A DNA stretch of 64,000 nucleotides from Picocystis sp. L7 (GCA_020975725.1 QXJR01000022.1:434001-498000); one strand, 5' to 3'; positions 53,517 to 64,000 are shown, numbered from the stretch's first letter. The notes: generated by a model from the letters alone, not told the origin. Translations and numbers: made by a program.

Positions 53517-54518
53517 CCGACAAAACCACCGTTCTGTTCCACCAGGTCCATCCCTCCCCCCCCGCCGCCCCCACCCAATCGATACCTTACACCTCGCCAT
53601 TGATATCTTGAAGGGAAGATATCCATACCTCGTTTGCTATCGATACCTTGTTGCTCATCATCGATGTGTTCCTCGCACATATCGGTGCCTCGCTTCACGC
53701 GGAGGTCTCGATCCGAACCGTCGAGGCATGGCGGTGGCACGGGTCGCAATCGCCTTCCGTGGACTGGTCGACAAATTGCTTGGAGGAGACACACGTATGC
53801 AGGTCGGTTCCAAGATGGGGAGGAACGGGAGCGGGTAATCTAGATCCGGACGGGCAAGGTCGACGGCGTGACGATGCGTCCCTACAAATACCATTCATGG
53901 ACGGTTGAGACCTCATTCAAGCCGGTACATGCCAACATCGACAGGACACGCCGTGCACCTCCATGACACCTCCAAGGATCGCCAATGGGGATTTTTCTCG
54001 GCTCCGCGCGAAAGGGAAGATCCGCAAACGCCTTCCATCGTTGCTTCCTCGTTGTTGTTGTGTGCAAAAGCTCGACGGCGCGGGCAACGTGGAGAATGGG
54101 GGTCCCGATTTCGACGCTCCACGCTCCAACGTGCAAGACATCCTTCCGAAGGAGGCATGGCTTCGTGGTCCTGCGAGGGGACACGACCCCAACGATCCGT
54201 CCTTGTGGCCCTCTCATCGAGATCTTTCGTCTCGAGATCTCGATGATGGATGGGAAGCTTTCGGAGATTGATGTTCCTTCGAATGCCCCCCTTTCGGCCC
54301 TTCTTCGTGGGCATCCTCCGGCCAAGCGTCTTCCCAAAAAGGGGGGCATTGGGATCGTTCGTCCCTCCGCCCTTCCCTCCCTGAGCCAATGGACGCGATG
54401 GCCACTTCCACATCCAAGCGTCGGCGTCGCTTGGACGCGGTTCGAGCACATCGGAGCGGTGGAGGGGACCTCTCCCGATCGGAAACGAACCTTCCGGAAA
54501 GGCATCCATCGTCGCAAC
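53517..54518. promoter_or_regulatory. Divergent region ArgRS / G5K with GATATC-type elements at both ends
   Basis: No gene recognised. Near ArgRS: ATTGATATCTTGAAGG and AGATATCC at 53599-53623, then TATCGATACC and ATCGATG to 53665. Near G5K: ATCGAGATC and CGAGATCTCGATG at 54216-54245. The G5K frame is open upstream to 53985 but passes through the element without similarity. Confidence 0.5.
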
Positions 54519-55868
54519 ATGCGTGTGGTCATCAAGGTGGGCACCAGCAGCTTGATGCTGCCCGAAGGGTTGGGCGGAGGAGGGCTGCGTGTCGCAGCCA
54601 TCGCCAAGCTGTGTGAAGTGGTCGCTCAACTGCAAAGAGAAGGAGCAGAGGTCGTGCTCGTGTCCAGTGGCGCCGTGGGCATCGGAGCCAGGCGGTGTGG
54701 GCTCGATACCAGACCCACGGATTTGGCGGCCAGGCAAGCACTCGCAGCCGTCGGACAAGTGCACCTCATGCGGTTCTACGACGAATTGTTGAGTGCAGTG
54801 GGAGGTAGAGCGGCCCAAGTGCTGCTCACGCTGGAAAACCTGGCCAAGAGATCCCAGTGGTCGAGCGCTAGAGCCACCTTCGACGCGCTCTTCGCCATCG
54901 GAGCCGTGCCCATCGTCAACGAAAACGATACCGTGGCCGTGGATGAACTGCGTGTCGGAGACAACGATACCTTGGCCGCTCACGTGGCATCCATGGTGGA
55001 AGCGGACTGGCTCTTTCTACTCACCGATGTGGATGCCATCTACACCGCAGATCCGAGGACATGCGCAGATGCCAAGCCCATACGCACGGTGACCTCCGCT
55101 GCCCAACTGCATGCCCTCTCTCGAGGCAACGCGTCCGTTCGAGCGAACAACGAAAGCAAAGCACAAATAAACCAAACGCACAATCAAAGGAAGGCAAGCA
55201 GCCGCACTCCAAAGAAGGCTGGAGATGCACTGGCAGATCAAGCCTCGTCCATGGATCTGGGCAAAGCCGAGACGGAAGCAACCGATGAAACAGGCAAACA
55301 TGGTACCAGCGACCACAAAGGAGGCCAAGAAGATGAAGAAATTAAGTCCCTGGGCATCGGAGGAAGCGGCAGTGGATGGGGCACCGGAGGCATGGAAACG
55401 AAAGTCACAGCGGCTACCATCGCTACCGCCGCGGGTGTGAAAGTGGTCGTGTGCAATGCACGAGAGCCAGAGAAAGTTGCCGATGCTGTTCGAGGAGAAG
55501 AGGTGGGCACGCTCTTCTTGGCTCAACCGCGACCTCTGCGTCAATCGAAGAGATGGATTTTGAGCATCCCGCCAGCAGGAACGGTGGTCGTCGATGGCGG
55601 GGCAGTGTCCGCAATGCGAGAAAAGCGCAAGTCCCTTTTCGCAGCAGGGATCGTGCGTATTGACGGTCACTTTGCGTCGCAGCAAGCCATTCGTATTGTT
55701 GGGAGAGAGGATGGTGTAGAATTCGCGAGGGGGCTCACCAACTTCTCTTCCGAAGACCTCCACAAGGTGAAAGGGTGCACTTCAGCGGACTTCTTCGAAC
55801 AGCTTGGGTACCATGCAAGCAGTGAAGTCGTGCATAGGGATCAAATCTGCCTTCTGGACACTCAGTGA
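54519..55868 (+). CDS. PROB: Glutamate 5-kinase, stand-alone, with PUA domain
   Basis: 449 residues. G5K phosphorylates glutamate with ATP, the first step of proline synthesis. In land plants this activity is the N-terminal half of the bifunctional P5CS; here it is a separate bacterial/yeast-type protein. Kinase blocks: MRVVIKVGTSSLML, EVVLVSSGAVGIGARR, LAARQALAAVGQVHL, LLTLENLAKRSQW, PIVNENDTVAVDEL, DNDTLAAHVASMVEADWLFLLTDVDAIY. The PUA domain is at the C-terminus (FAAGIVRIDGHF, AIRIVGREDGVEFARGLTNFSSEDL). Between the DPR loop and GSGWGTGGMETKV lies an extra hydrophilic insert of roughly 80 residues (about 212-285), Lys/Glu/Ser-rich and unlike the rest. The insert sits in a surface loop region in bacterial enzymes, so activity may be kept. 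No clear targeting peptide. Confidence 0.9.
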   Translation: MRVVIKVGTSSLMLPEGLGGGGLRVAAIAKLCEVVAQLQREGAEVVLVSSGAVGIGARRCGLDTRPTDLAARQALAAVGQVHLMRFYDELLSAVGGRAAQVLLTLENLAKRSQWSSARATFDALFAIGAVPIVNENDTVAVDELRVGDNDTLAAHVASMVEADWLFLLTDVDAIYTADPRTCADAKPIRTVTSAAQLHALSRGNASVRANNESKAQINQTHNQRKASSRTPKKAGDALADQASSMDLGKAETEATDETGKHGTSDHKGGQEDEEIKSLGIGGSGSGWGTGGMETKVTAATIATAAGVKVVVCNAREPEKVADAVRGEEVGTLFLAQPRPLRQSKRWILSIPPAGTVVVDGGAVSAMREKRKSLFAAGIVRIDGHFASQQAIRIVGREDGVEFARGLTNFSSEDLHKVKGCTSADFFEQLGYHASSEVVHRDQICLLDTQ

Positions 55869-56170
55869 TCGCTTTCGCTGCAAGACTACGATACGTTCTG
55901 CAGGACGGCTGGGTAGGCACGACTGATGGACCCATGGCGGAAGCCACACTAGAGACACCCTCGCGTCGTAGCACCGATGTTCTGCTACGAGATAACAGGT
56001 CCCCCCCCCCCCTTCACGTCGAAGGTACTGTTGATACCGGATGACCGGTGACTTTGGGAGGTAATGGAAATCGAGGGGTGTCGAAGACGAATTGGTATGC
56101 AAATTTGAGGTTGATGCGCTCTGCTGCTCACCTCTTTCGCATTAAAGTAAAAAGGTAAACTGACCCTCCC
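55869..56170. other. 3' intergenic region between G5K and PCNA
   Basis: 302 bp between convergent genes, with a run of twelve C at 56002-56013. Nothing else recognised. Confidence 0.4.
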
Positions 56171-57643
<1,473 letters not shown>

Positions 57644-58012
57644 CTACACCTCGTCTTCGTTCAACAGGAGGTTGGGAATGCCTTTGGAGATGGGAAACCG
57701 ACGTCCTGTCTCCGGACAGATCAACCAACCTTCCTCTACGTGCACCTCCAACAAGGCGTGGTGGAACGCACGCATGAACCCCTCGTCGTCCAACATCTCT
57801 TCCGTGCATTCGTCGGGCAGTTCGGAAACCCCGAGTCCTTCCGCAGCATCCTTGAACGCCTTCCATTCGAGCTTGGGATACATCTGTCGAAGGAAATCTG
57901 CGTCGAAATCTACCTTGGTCTCCTCCACTTGGTCGGCCTCGATCTTCAAGGGGAACCCGTTCTTCACGCCACGTATGTTGCAGCTCAGCATGTTGTGCGT
58001 GAGCAGCTTCAT
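57644..58012 (-). CDS. TRM112: TRM112, activating subunit of tRNA/rRNA/eRF1 methyltransferases
   Basis: 122 residues, full length. TRM112 is a small zinc-domain-like partner that stabilises Trm9, Trm11, Mtq2 and Bud23-type methyltransferases. Blocks: MKLLTHNMLSCNIRGVKNGFP at the start, VDFDADFLRQMYPKLEWKAF, and the C-terminal EGWLICPETGRRFPISKGIPNLLL. Of the usual zinc-site cysteines, C11 and C98 (LICPETG) are seen; as in other eukaryotic forms the site may be incomplete. Intronless. Duplicate promoter elements lie 170-205 bp upstream. Confidence 0.95.
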   Translation of the reverse strand: MKLLTHNMLSCNIRGVKNGFPLKIEADQVEETKVDFDADFLRQMYPKLEWKAFKDAAEGLGVSELPDECTEEMLDDEGFMRAFHHALLEVHVEEGWLICPETGRRFPISKGIPNLLLNEDEV

Positions 58013-58929
58013 CGCGTCACCCGACGCCGACCACCCTCGCAGGTCGCGCTCCCGCCCTTGGACCGCACGAGCTTCCTCTTCGAGCGCTTCCTTGCGCCGC
58101 CGATGCGCCTTTCTCCACCTTCAGCCCGGTCGAGGGCCCGAAACGTGTCGCCTCTCAAATCCCTTAGGATCTCTCCCGGGTTTCCATCGAGATCTCGTCC
58201 CTCCTCATCGAGATCTCCTCGGCGGTCGATGGTCCTCCCGGAAGGAGTTGCAGGGAGAAACGTGGGGGGAAGTTCCAGGGGTGCACGCCCATGGCCTCGT
58301 GTCGGAAGGTCCTTCCGACACGTCCGTGTCCATCGCGGGAAAGCGCCCGAAACGATGGATCGTCCAGCCGCGGATGGATCCGATCGAAAGCCTTGGAAGG
58401 CGGTGCAACGGATCGGTGTCAGACGTGGAGGATCCGAGGGACGACGCCGGGTGCCGACACCGGTCGGTGAAGGCGCTGGAAGTGGGATTCGAACGCAGGC
58501 CAGGCATCCTCCTCCACCCTCCCATGAGCCCAAGCTCATGGCGTTCCGAAACGTACCTCCAATGGCCGTGCGTTGGCCGATCGAAGCTGCTCGAACGGCT
58601 TGCACGCAGGAAAGATGGACAAGTCCGACGGGAGACGGTGCGTTGGAAAGGGTGCGGAGCACAACCGGAACGGCGCGGCGAGAACCCCTCGCGACTCCGC
58701 CTCGGCGAACGTGGACGTGGTCGTCGGGTGCGTTCGCGGTCGGAATCCGTCCCCGGCGTCTTCCTCGAGGCGTTGCCTTCGCGGAGAACACACAACCCCG
58801 TCCCACCGCCGTTGCGCGTTCGCGGAGCCGACGAGCGCGTCCTTCAGGATGCCGTGCATGCACGTTGAAATCAGGTTGCATTACAACGGATGAATGTCTT
58901 CCCGCGAACCTCGAGGCTTCCTGCGTCTA
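58013..58929. other. Intergenic region of 0.9 kb upstream of TRM112
   Basis: Open frames on both strands are shadow-like (Arg/Ser-rich). The only clear structure is the pair of promoter elements at 58185-58217. Confidence 0.4.
58185..58217. promoter_or_regulatory. Duplicated ATCGAGATCTC promoter element
   Basis: ATCGAGATCTCG and ATCGAGATCTCC, 20 bases apart start to start, upstream of TRM112. Confidence 0.5.
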
Positions 58930-59463
58930 TCATCGCCACCTCTGGAAGTCGTCGTCGTCATCGTCGTCGTCTTCGTCCCTCTTCCCAAACACCCGGCTCA
59001 CGGCACTCCGCACGAACTGCACGAAGAACATGAGCAGAGCGATCTGGAAGATGAATCCACCTCCAAATCCCATTCCATAGACCGGCATGAAAGGGCTGAA
59101 TCCGTAGAATCCACCGCCGTAGATGGGCGGTGCGACGAGTGGACCGCCGTAGTATCCGCCATATCCTCCACCGGCCCTGGGCGCGCTCGTCCTGGGCCTG
59201 GGTTGCGACCTGAAGCTGCGTCCACCCACGCGTCCACCGCCTGCGGCCAATGCTTCGTCTGGTGCGGTGGCCAGGAGCATGGCACAGGCCATGGCCACGA
59301 GTCCTGCGGTCTTGGCCTTGGGTGCGGCCCATCTCCTTTCCCCGTCGTCCTCTTGTTTCTTGTGTGCGGTCACCGCCACGTTCCTCGTCCTCCTGATCCT
59401 CCCCGCGTTCGTCCTGGGCATTGCCGGACGCTTCGCCATCGCCGTGCGTGGAGCCAGTGCCAT
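58930..59463 (-). CDS. Glycine-rich plastid membrane protein, DUF1517-like N-terminal region only
   Basis: 177 residues. The N-terminus (MALAPRTAMAKRPAMPRTNAG) is a transit-like sequence; a second hydrophobic part TAGLVAMACAMLLATAPDEALA ends in ALA, like a thylakoid-targeting signal. Then AAGGGRVGGRSFRSQPRP, a Gly/Tyr/Pro stretch (GGGYGGYYGGP, YGGGFYGFSPFMP) and one membrane span FIFQIALLMFFVQFVRSAV, ending in a run of nine Asp and FQRWR. The GGRVGGRSF signature followed by a Gly-rich part and one span is seen in the N-terminal half of plant and cyanobacterial DUF1517 proteins; the DUF1517 globular domain is missing here. Function unknown. Shares its upstream region with the TPR gene. Confidence 0.6.
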   Translation of the reverse strand: MALAPRTAMAKRPAMPRTNAGRIRRTRNVAVTAHKKQEDDGERRWAAPKAKTAGLVAMACAMLLATAPDEALAAGGGRVGGRSFRSQPRPRTSAPRAGGGYGGYYGGPLVAPPIYGGGFYGFSPFMPVYGMGFGGGFIFQIALLMFFVQFVRSAVSRVFGKRDEDDDDDDDDFQRWR

Positions 59464-59806
59464 CGCAGCACGCGCCTGTCCTTCTCGAACGATCTCTGAT
59501 CTGGCCACGTCCGATCCCCGTGCTCGGTTCAAGACCCCCCTTCTCACCGGTTTCGAGACCCGAGCGGTTCCCCTTCGGAACCCCCCCTTTCGAACCCGAT
59601 CGATCCCCCCCAGACCCCGTTTTCCCCCCGGTGGATGGATCCCGGACCAGGTCGAGGCCAAACCCGATGGGTTAACACGAACGTAAACCGAACACCCAGG
59701 GGAAGAGAGATGCATCCAGACGTGTACCCCACGTCGAGAGGAAGAACGTCGACCGCAGAGGAGATGAAGGGAGGGGAAGGGGGTCCTCGGCGGGGACCGG
59801 AAGAAG
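59464..59806. promoter_or_regulatory. Divergent promoter of the glycine-rich and TPR genes
   Basis: 343 bp with GGGTTAACACG at about 59667-59677 and a GTAAACCGAAC box after it; no GATATC element. Confidence 0.4.
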
Positions 59807-61132
59807 ATGCGTGGCGGATGGACGCGCGTCGCGTGCGCGACATGGACGCTCACGAAAGCTGCACAAGCGCAGGAGGAGTCCCAGGAGGAACCGAAACGAA
59901 GCAGAGACCGTCACGCCACCGCCAAATGGAAGGTGTACACCGACCGAGCCAGAGAGCTGTGCAACCGAAAGAAGTTCGACGAAGCGGAAGGATTCCTACG
60001 ACGAGCGTTGCAAGAAGCGCGAGTGGGATTCGGAGAGAAAGACGGACACGTGGCCGCGGCGAAGCAGAACCTGGCCGAACTGCACAGGCTGCAAAACCGA
60101 CCCGAAGAAGCCGAAAAGATGTACCGAGAGGCGCTGCAACTGCTCGTGGCTGCAGAGGGAGCAGACCATCCCAGCGTTGGCGCCCTCCTGGATCACATGG
60201 GCCTCTTTTATGCACAGCTGGAGAACTGGAAAGAGGCGGAGAAGGTGTATCGAAAATCACTCCTGGCAAAGAAGGAATCCTTGGGCGACCAACACCAGGA
60301 ATACGCCGCGACGCTGGCGTTGCTCGCTGAAGCCCTGGCCGGACAAGGCAGGTTGGAAGCTGCACTCGCCGCCATGGAAGAATCCGTCCAGGTCGTGGAC
60401 TCCACAGGACTCGTGTCTCCTGTCGTGCTGAACAACAGAATGTTGAAACTGGCATCCCTATACATCCGAACGCGTAGATTCGCGGAGGCGGCCAACTGGC
60501 ACGGCCGTGCCATCCAAGAACTCGAGCTCAACCTGGGCGCCAGCCATCCTCAAGTGGCTCTAGTGTCAGAGAGCATAGGCGTGGAAATGGCGCAAGGAGG
60601 TCGACGAGAGGCTGGACGGCATCATCTGGAAAAGGCATCACAGATATGGGAGGAGGTGGCCGACGAAAGCATCCAACGTGGCCGCGTGTTGCGGCGTTTG
60701 GTCATGCTTCGCCTCGCTTCGGATACCTCGCAAGCTTCCTTGCAAGAGGGCTTGAAGGACATACAGACATCGCTGGCCATCGCAGAAAAGGTATGGTCGA
60801 AGAGCCTGAAACAGTGGAAGTCCGCTCCTGCGAGCGGCCACGTCGACTCTAGCCTCCTCCAATATTCGCTCAACAAATCCGCGGAAGAGTTGTGTAGAAC
60901 CCTCCTTGTGCAAGGAGTGATGTTACATTTTTACAAAAATCCACACGTAGAAGGGGGAACAGATCCCCTGTGCACCTGCACGAAAACAATTGAAGATTTG
61001 AAAGCTTGCCTGCGCACCCAGGACCTGCCTGGGGTTATGCTACAGCTGGAAACACGATGCAAAACGCTGCAAGGTGAAGCTTCGCGAGGACCGTTCGATT
61101 CATTTCGTGCCGAGATAATAAACATGTTGTGA
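59807..61132 (+). CDS. TPR protein of kinesin-light-chain type
   Basis: 441 residues, intronless. TPR units of the KLC/TPR_10-12 class: YTDRARELCNRKKFDEAEGF, HVAAAKQNLAELHRLQNRPEEA, HPSVGALLDHMGLFYAQLENW, QEYAATLALLAEALAGQGRLE, VVLNNRMLKLASLYIRTRRF, HPQVALVSESIGVEMAQGGR. They cover about residues 40-290. The C-terminal 150 residues are helical but unrecognised. KLC-type TPRs bind peptide or protein partners; in plants and algae similar proteins include organelle-associated and microtubule-associated scaffolds, so no specific role is claimed. The N-terminus is basic (MRGGWTRVACATW) and could be a targeting peptide. Its stop is 37 bp from the stop of CHMP1. Confidence 0.7.
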   Translation: MRGGWTRVACATWTLTKAAQAQEESQEEPKRSRDRHATAKWKVYTDRARELCNRKKFDEAEGFLRRALQEARVGFGEKDGHVAAAKQNLAELHRLQNRPEEAEKMYREALQLLVAAEGADHPSVGALLDHMGLFYAQLENWKEAEKVYRKSLLAKKESLGDQHQEYAATLALLAEALAGQGRLEAALAAMEESVQVVDSTGLVSPVVLNNRMLKLASLYIRTRRFAEAANWHGRAIQELELNLGASHPQVALVSESIGVEMAQGGRREAGRHHLEKASQIWEEVADESIQRGRVLRRLVMLRLASDTSQASLQEGLKDIQTSLAIAEKVWSKSLKQWKSAPASGHVDSSLLQYSLNKSAEELCRTLLVQGVMLHFYKNPHVEGGTDPLCTCTKTIEDLKACLRTQDLPGVMLQLETRCKTLQGEASRGPFDSFRAEIINML

Positions 61133-61169
61133 GCTCGGCAGGCTTCTGTCTCCATGGGTACGCTGCTTC

Positions 61170-61772
61170 TCAGCTCTTCGCTTTGAGTTCTTCGTAACGC
61201 CTGGTAAGGTCGTTCGCTGCCTGCGATGCCGGAACGGCTGTGGACGTCCTGGGCATGTTGATTTGTACCTCCAGGCCGTGCTCGTCGGCAACCTGTTGCA
61301 TGAGCTCTTGCACTTGGTCAGGTGGCGTGGCCATGGCCGTGGTGTTGCTCATGGCCCTTTCCACGAAGTCCGTGCGCACATCCAGGCTTTCGAACTGCTT
61401 CTCGAAGGTGTCCATGGTGACGGAAACCTGTTCGAGGTTGTTGGTCTTCAAGGCCGAGTCCAAGCTCTTCACGATGCCGGTCATGTTCTTGTTCACCATG
61501 TTCATCTTGGCTTGCGTGTCAAGCCTGGACACGACGGCGTCGAGCCTGGATGCGAGCCTGAGGTAGTTGAGCTGTTCGTTTTTCTTACGGATGGCGTTTT
61601 GGGCGTAGATCTGCGCCCCTTCCATGTTCCCTTTCTCAATCGCTTTCTTGACACGTGCCCGTTCCGCCTTCTCTTCCTTCTCGCACTTCCGGGACTGTCT
61701 CTCCAGCTGCTTGGCCGAGAACTTCAGGTTGAACACCTGGTCCATCAGCCTCCGATCTGCACGAGAACCCAT
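61170..61772 (-). CDS. CHMP1: CHMP1 / DID2 / VPS46, ESCRT-III subunit
   Basis: 200 residues, the usual length. CHMP1 recruits VPS4 and helps sort cargo into multivesicular bodies. The N-terminal Snf7 core is basic and helical (MDQVFNLKFSAKQLERQSRK, KEEKAERARVKKAIEKGN, AQIYAQNAIRKKNEQLNYL, RLDAVVSRLDTQAKMN). Typical CHMP1 blocks follow: SLDSALKTNNLEQVSVTMDTFEKQFE and LDVRTDFVERAM. The C-terminal MIM1 helix is intact (SQAANDLTRRYEELK). Start chosen at MGSRADRRLMDQ, where similarity begins; the frame is open further upstream. Confidence 0.95.
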   Translation of the reverse strand: MGSRADRRLMDQVFNLKFSAKQLERQSRKCEKEEKAERARVKKAIEKGNMEGAQIYAQNAIRKKNEQLNYLRLASRLDAVVSRLDTQAKMNMVNKNMTGIVKSLDSALKTNNLEQVSVTMDTFEKQFESLDVRTDFVERAMSNTTAMATPPDQVQELMQQVADEHGLEVQINMPRTSTAVPASQAANDLTRRYEELKAKS

Positions 61773-63284
61773 CGCTCCTCCTCTACGAAGTCGCAAGAGG
61801 CGATGGTCTAGTGCTGCAGAAGTCGTGCTCGTTCCGATGCGAATGGGAAACCGACTGGCTACGTCCCACACTCCCACAAAGGGGGGCAGACAAGGGTACC
61901 TCCATGGAGATCGGGAGACAGGTGCCCCCCTTTGGAAACGACCCAAACCTTCCTTCGCGATGACGAACGTCCTTCCCTCGAACGGTCCAAAGTTGCACAG
62001 CTCCTTCTCGTCGTTGAAGTTGGGCCTGGGCCTTCGGAGTCGGACGTGGGGGGCTCTGCTCCCTGCGAGCGAGCATCCACGTTGTCTGTCCCACGTCGCG
62101 AGCAAGTTCCATCACGAAGGACACTAGGGAGAACGTCAACAAAGACATGGCCGACAATGGCAAAGTTTTAGGGGAATGAGACATACACATGTTGCAAACG
62201 GTCCCGTGCCTTGCCTTTGAACCAACCGGCTCACAAGAATGATCGAACGGTCGAAATTGACACGTGGACGTGGCTTGCCCGCGCTGATTGCGAACACATG
62301 CAAGGAGAATATTGTTCGACAAGTCCCACAAGAAACCCACCGAATGTCCCTCAATGAGTAATCTTTTTACACCAAGAGTAGACTTGCCCACCAAAAGGCG
62401 CGATGCATGCCTTGCCTCAATCGAGCAATCAAAGCCCTTGGCTTTAGAATGGCCTTACCTTTTCGAGGAAGGCCCTTCCACGATAAAAGGGCATGTTGTT
62501 GAGTCGCAACATGTTGCCTTGGTATGGTAAGTACACGACAACAACAAATCTTGGTATTCCTAGATCTTATCTCCAATCGCCTAACCCAACCTCACGTCAT
62601 GTAGACGCTGGAACCACCAGGCCTCGTTCGAGAGCTTCGTTGAACGATTGCAACCTCTTGATCTTCTCTCCTTCCTGGGATATGACTTCTCATGCATCAA
62701 AACTCGTTGGAAAATCGGACGTTTCAAGTTTGCCAACTTGTCACACTGCCCTTAAATGTGCAAGACCATAGAGTACACATGCTCGTCGTACGAACAATGA
62801 TCTACACGGTTGAGCCCAATAATCGGATGTGCCACTTCTCGCCTTGTGAAGCCTTTGGAGGGCTTCCAACCGAACCACGTGGGTAATTGCGAAGTGGTGT
62901 TTACTAGTATTTAGGTATGATGAGCAACATGCGTTTGGCAACCGACACTATGCAAATTCAGGAAAGGGGGCAAATGCCAAACCATGCCATTGATCACGGG
63001 TATTGCAATGCCAACTTTTAAACATAATGCAAGCTATTGATAAGCAATCGTTAGTTGCTAGACATGCCGCTATGCCGCATGGTGCTGCTCACAAGTGCAG
63101 CCGCAATTGCAATGTTCACGCTCAACGGCGGTGGTGGATTGGGTTTTGATGAAACGGGGAGAGGATAAGCAAAACGATGGAAGTAGAAAATACAACTGCA
63201 GGATGACAGGGACAGTGTTAGGAGCCAGAGAAAGGGCGTCGAAAACTAAGAGCGCTTGTGCAAAGACATGTTACAGGCCAACGT
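61773..63284. other. Gene-free region of 1.5 kb
   Basis: Between the CHMP1 start and the FBPase stop. The first 350 bp are GC-rich like other promoters here; from about 62110 on the base composition is clearly more AT-rich than the genes, with only short frames. No transposon end, tRNA or protein remnant was recognised. Confidence 0.35.
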
Positions 63285-64000
63285 CTACAGGAAAGACTCC
63301 AGCTTTTCAACCTCCTTCTTGGAACCAACAAACAGCGGGACCCTCTGGTGGACTTGCTCCGGGCACACGTTTAGAACAGGCCCCTGCCCTGTAGATCCCT
63401 TGCCACCAGCTTGTTCTGCAATGAACGACATAGGAGCACACTCATAAAGAAGACGTAGCTTGCCATTAGGGTTCCTCTTATCGCCAGGGTAACCATAGAT
63501 GCCTCCATACAGCAGCGTCCTGTGGAAGTCACCCACAAGAGATCCAATGTAACGTGCCGAGTAAGGTTTGGAGCCATCTGCAGGAGCTTTGAGTTCCGCC
63601 ATGTAGTCCTGCAGACCCTTATCCCAGGAAGCGTAGTTGCCTTCGTTGAAGGAGTAAATCTTGCCTTCCTCAGGGATCTTGACATTGTTGTGTGTCAGCA
63701 CAAACTCCCCAATCTGGGGGTCAAGCGTGAATCCAAACACTCCGGCGCCGATAGACAAGACAAGAACAGTGGAGGAAGAGTACATGCAGTATCCTGCTCC
63801 CAGCAACCCTGACCCAGGCTGGCAAACATTGACGATGCAGTTCTGGACAAGCTCATCCGCATCGTTGGCATCCATCCTGCATTCAGCCGTCGGTTCGTAG
63901 ATGCCCCAGATTGAGCCGGTGGAGATGCCAGCATCGATGTTCGAGGATCCATCCAGGGGATCAAACACAACAATGTAGTTCCCTGAGTAAGTATCTTCCA
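63285..64000 (-). CDS. FBP: Fructose-1,6-bisphosphatase, plastid-like (5' part outside window)
   Basis: C-terminal 238 codons; the frame leaves the window at base 64000. FBPase removes the 1-phosphate from fructose 1,6-bisphosphate; the plastid enzyme works in the Calvin cycle. Seen: metal site VVFDPLDGSSNIDAGISTG, CQPGSGLLGAGYCMYSSS, IPEEGKIYSFNEGNY, YSARYIGSLVGDFHRTLLYGG, LRLLYECAPMSFIAEQAGGKG and the end HQRVPLFVGSKKEVEKLESFL. The block around the metal site and YCMYSSS resembles plastid more than cytosolic plant isoforms, but the redox-regulatory loop and transit peptide lie outside the window, so the isoform is an inference. Confidence 0.93.
   Translation of the reverse strand, partial: EDTYSGNYIVVFDPLDGSSNIDAGISTGSIWGIYEPTAECRMDANDADELVQNCIVNVCQPGSGLLGAGYCMYSSSTVLVLSIGAGVFGFTLDPQIGEFVLTHNNVKIPEEGKIYSFNEGNYASWDKGLQDYMAELKAPADGSKPYSARYIGSLVGDFHRTLLYGGIYGYPGDKRNPNGKLRLLYECAPMSFIAEQAGGKGSTGQGPVLNVCPEQVHQRVPLFVGSKKEVEKLESFL

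Noticed and set aside
53985-54518. N-terminal extension of glutamate 5-kinase
   Set aside because: The frame is open but passes through the GATATC-type elements and shows no similarity; the family start MRVVIKVGTSS is at 54519.

Overview
The window is nuclear DNA of a photosynthetic eukaryote with a compact, gene-dense, intron-poor genome. Canonical GT-AG introns of 77-113 bp, a spliceosomal BRR2 helicase, PCNA, beta-tubulin, an ESCRT-III subunit and SEC63 rule out a prokaryote. Plant-type or plastid proteins (plastid-like fructose-1,6-bisphosphatase, LPA3/DUF1995 protein, bestrophin-like channel, ALDH12-type P5C dehydrogenase, sterol C24-methyltransferase, a FAR1-type MULE) point to Archaeplastida. 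A predicted selenoprotein argues against a land plant. A unicellular green alga of prasinophyte grade fits best; an intron-poor unicellular red alga is not excluded.

Layout. 1-13.7 kb: phosphatidate phosphatase (lipin, leaving the window on the left), a PRXL2/SelU-like selenoprotein with its SECIS, LPA3-like protein, FtsJ-like methyltransferase, a protein joining a UBC-like domain to a 2OG-Fe(II) oxygenase, a bestrophin-like channel and the GPC acyltransferase GPC1. 14-29.4 kb: SEC63, a 1985-residue HIR3/CABIN1-like histone chaperone subunit, and BRR2 with two small 5' introns. 29.7-34.4 kb: a complete-looking 4753-bp Mutator-like (MULE) DNA transposon with a perfect 10-bp target-site duplication, long terminal inverted repeats that carry 53-bp tandem arrays, and a FAR1-type transposase. 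34.8-45.3 kb: ZC3HC1/NIPA-like zinc finger protein, an NT-C2 plus EH-domain protein, SMT, an LRR protein, a thylakoid-lumen DUF1499 protein, a ubiquitin-like protein, NSRP1-like splicing factor and a DnaJ-type zinc finger protein. 45.8-49.3 kb: two nearly identical beta-tubulin genes as a 1520-bp inverted repeat around a 466-bp divergent promoter. 49.5-64 kb: P5C dehydrogenase, arginyl-tRNA synthetase, glutamate 5-kinase, PCNA, TRM112, a glycine-rich plastid membrane protein, a TPR protein, CHMP1 and plastid-type FBPase (leaving the window on the right).

Genes tend to alternate in strand, so many neighbours share a divergent promoter or converge within tens to hundreds of bases. Eight upstream regions carry copies of a palindromic ATCGAKATC / GAGATCTCGATG element, and several divergent spacers carry GTTAAC/TTAAC boxes; both look like local core-promoter vocabulary. 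Introns cluster at the 5' ends of genes and most use GTGCG donors. Three genes of proline and arginine metabolism (P5CDH, ArgRS, G5K) are neighbours. Membrane-lipid genes (PAH, GPC1, SMT) are scattered, with no sign of an operon-like arrangement.
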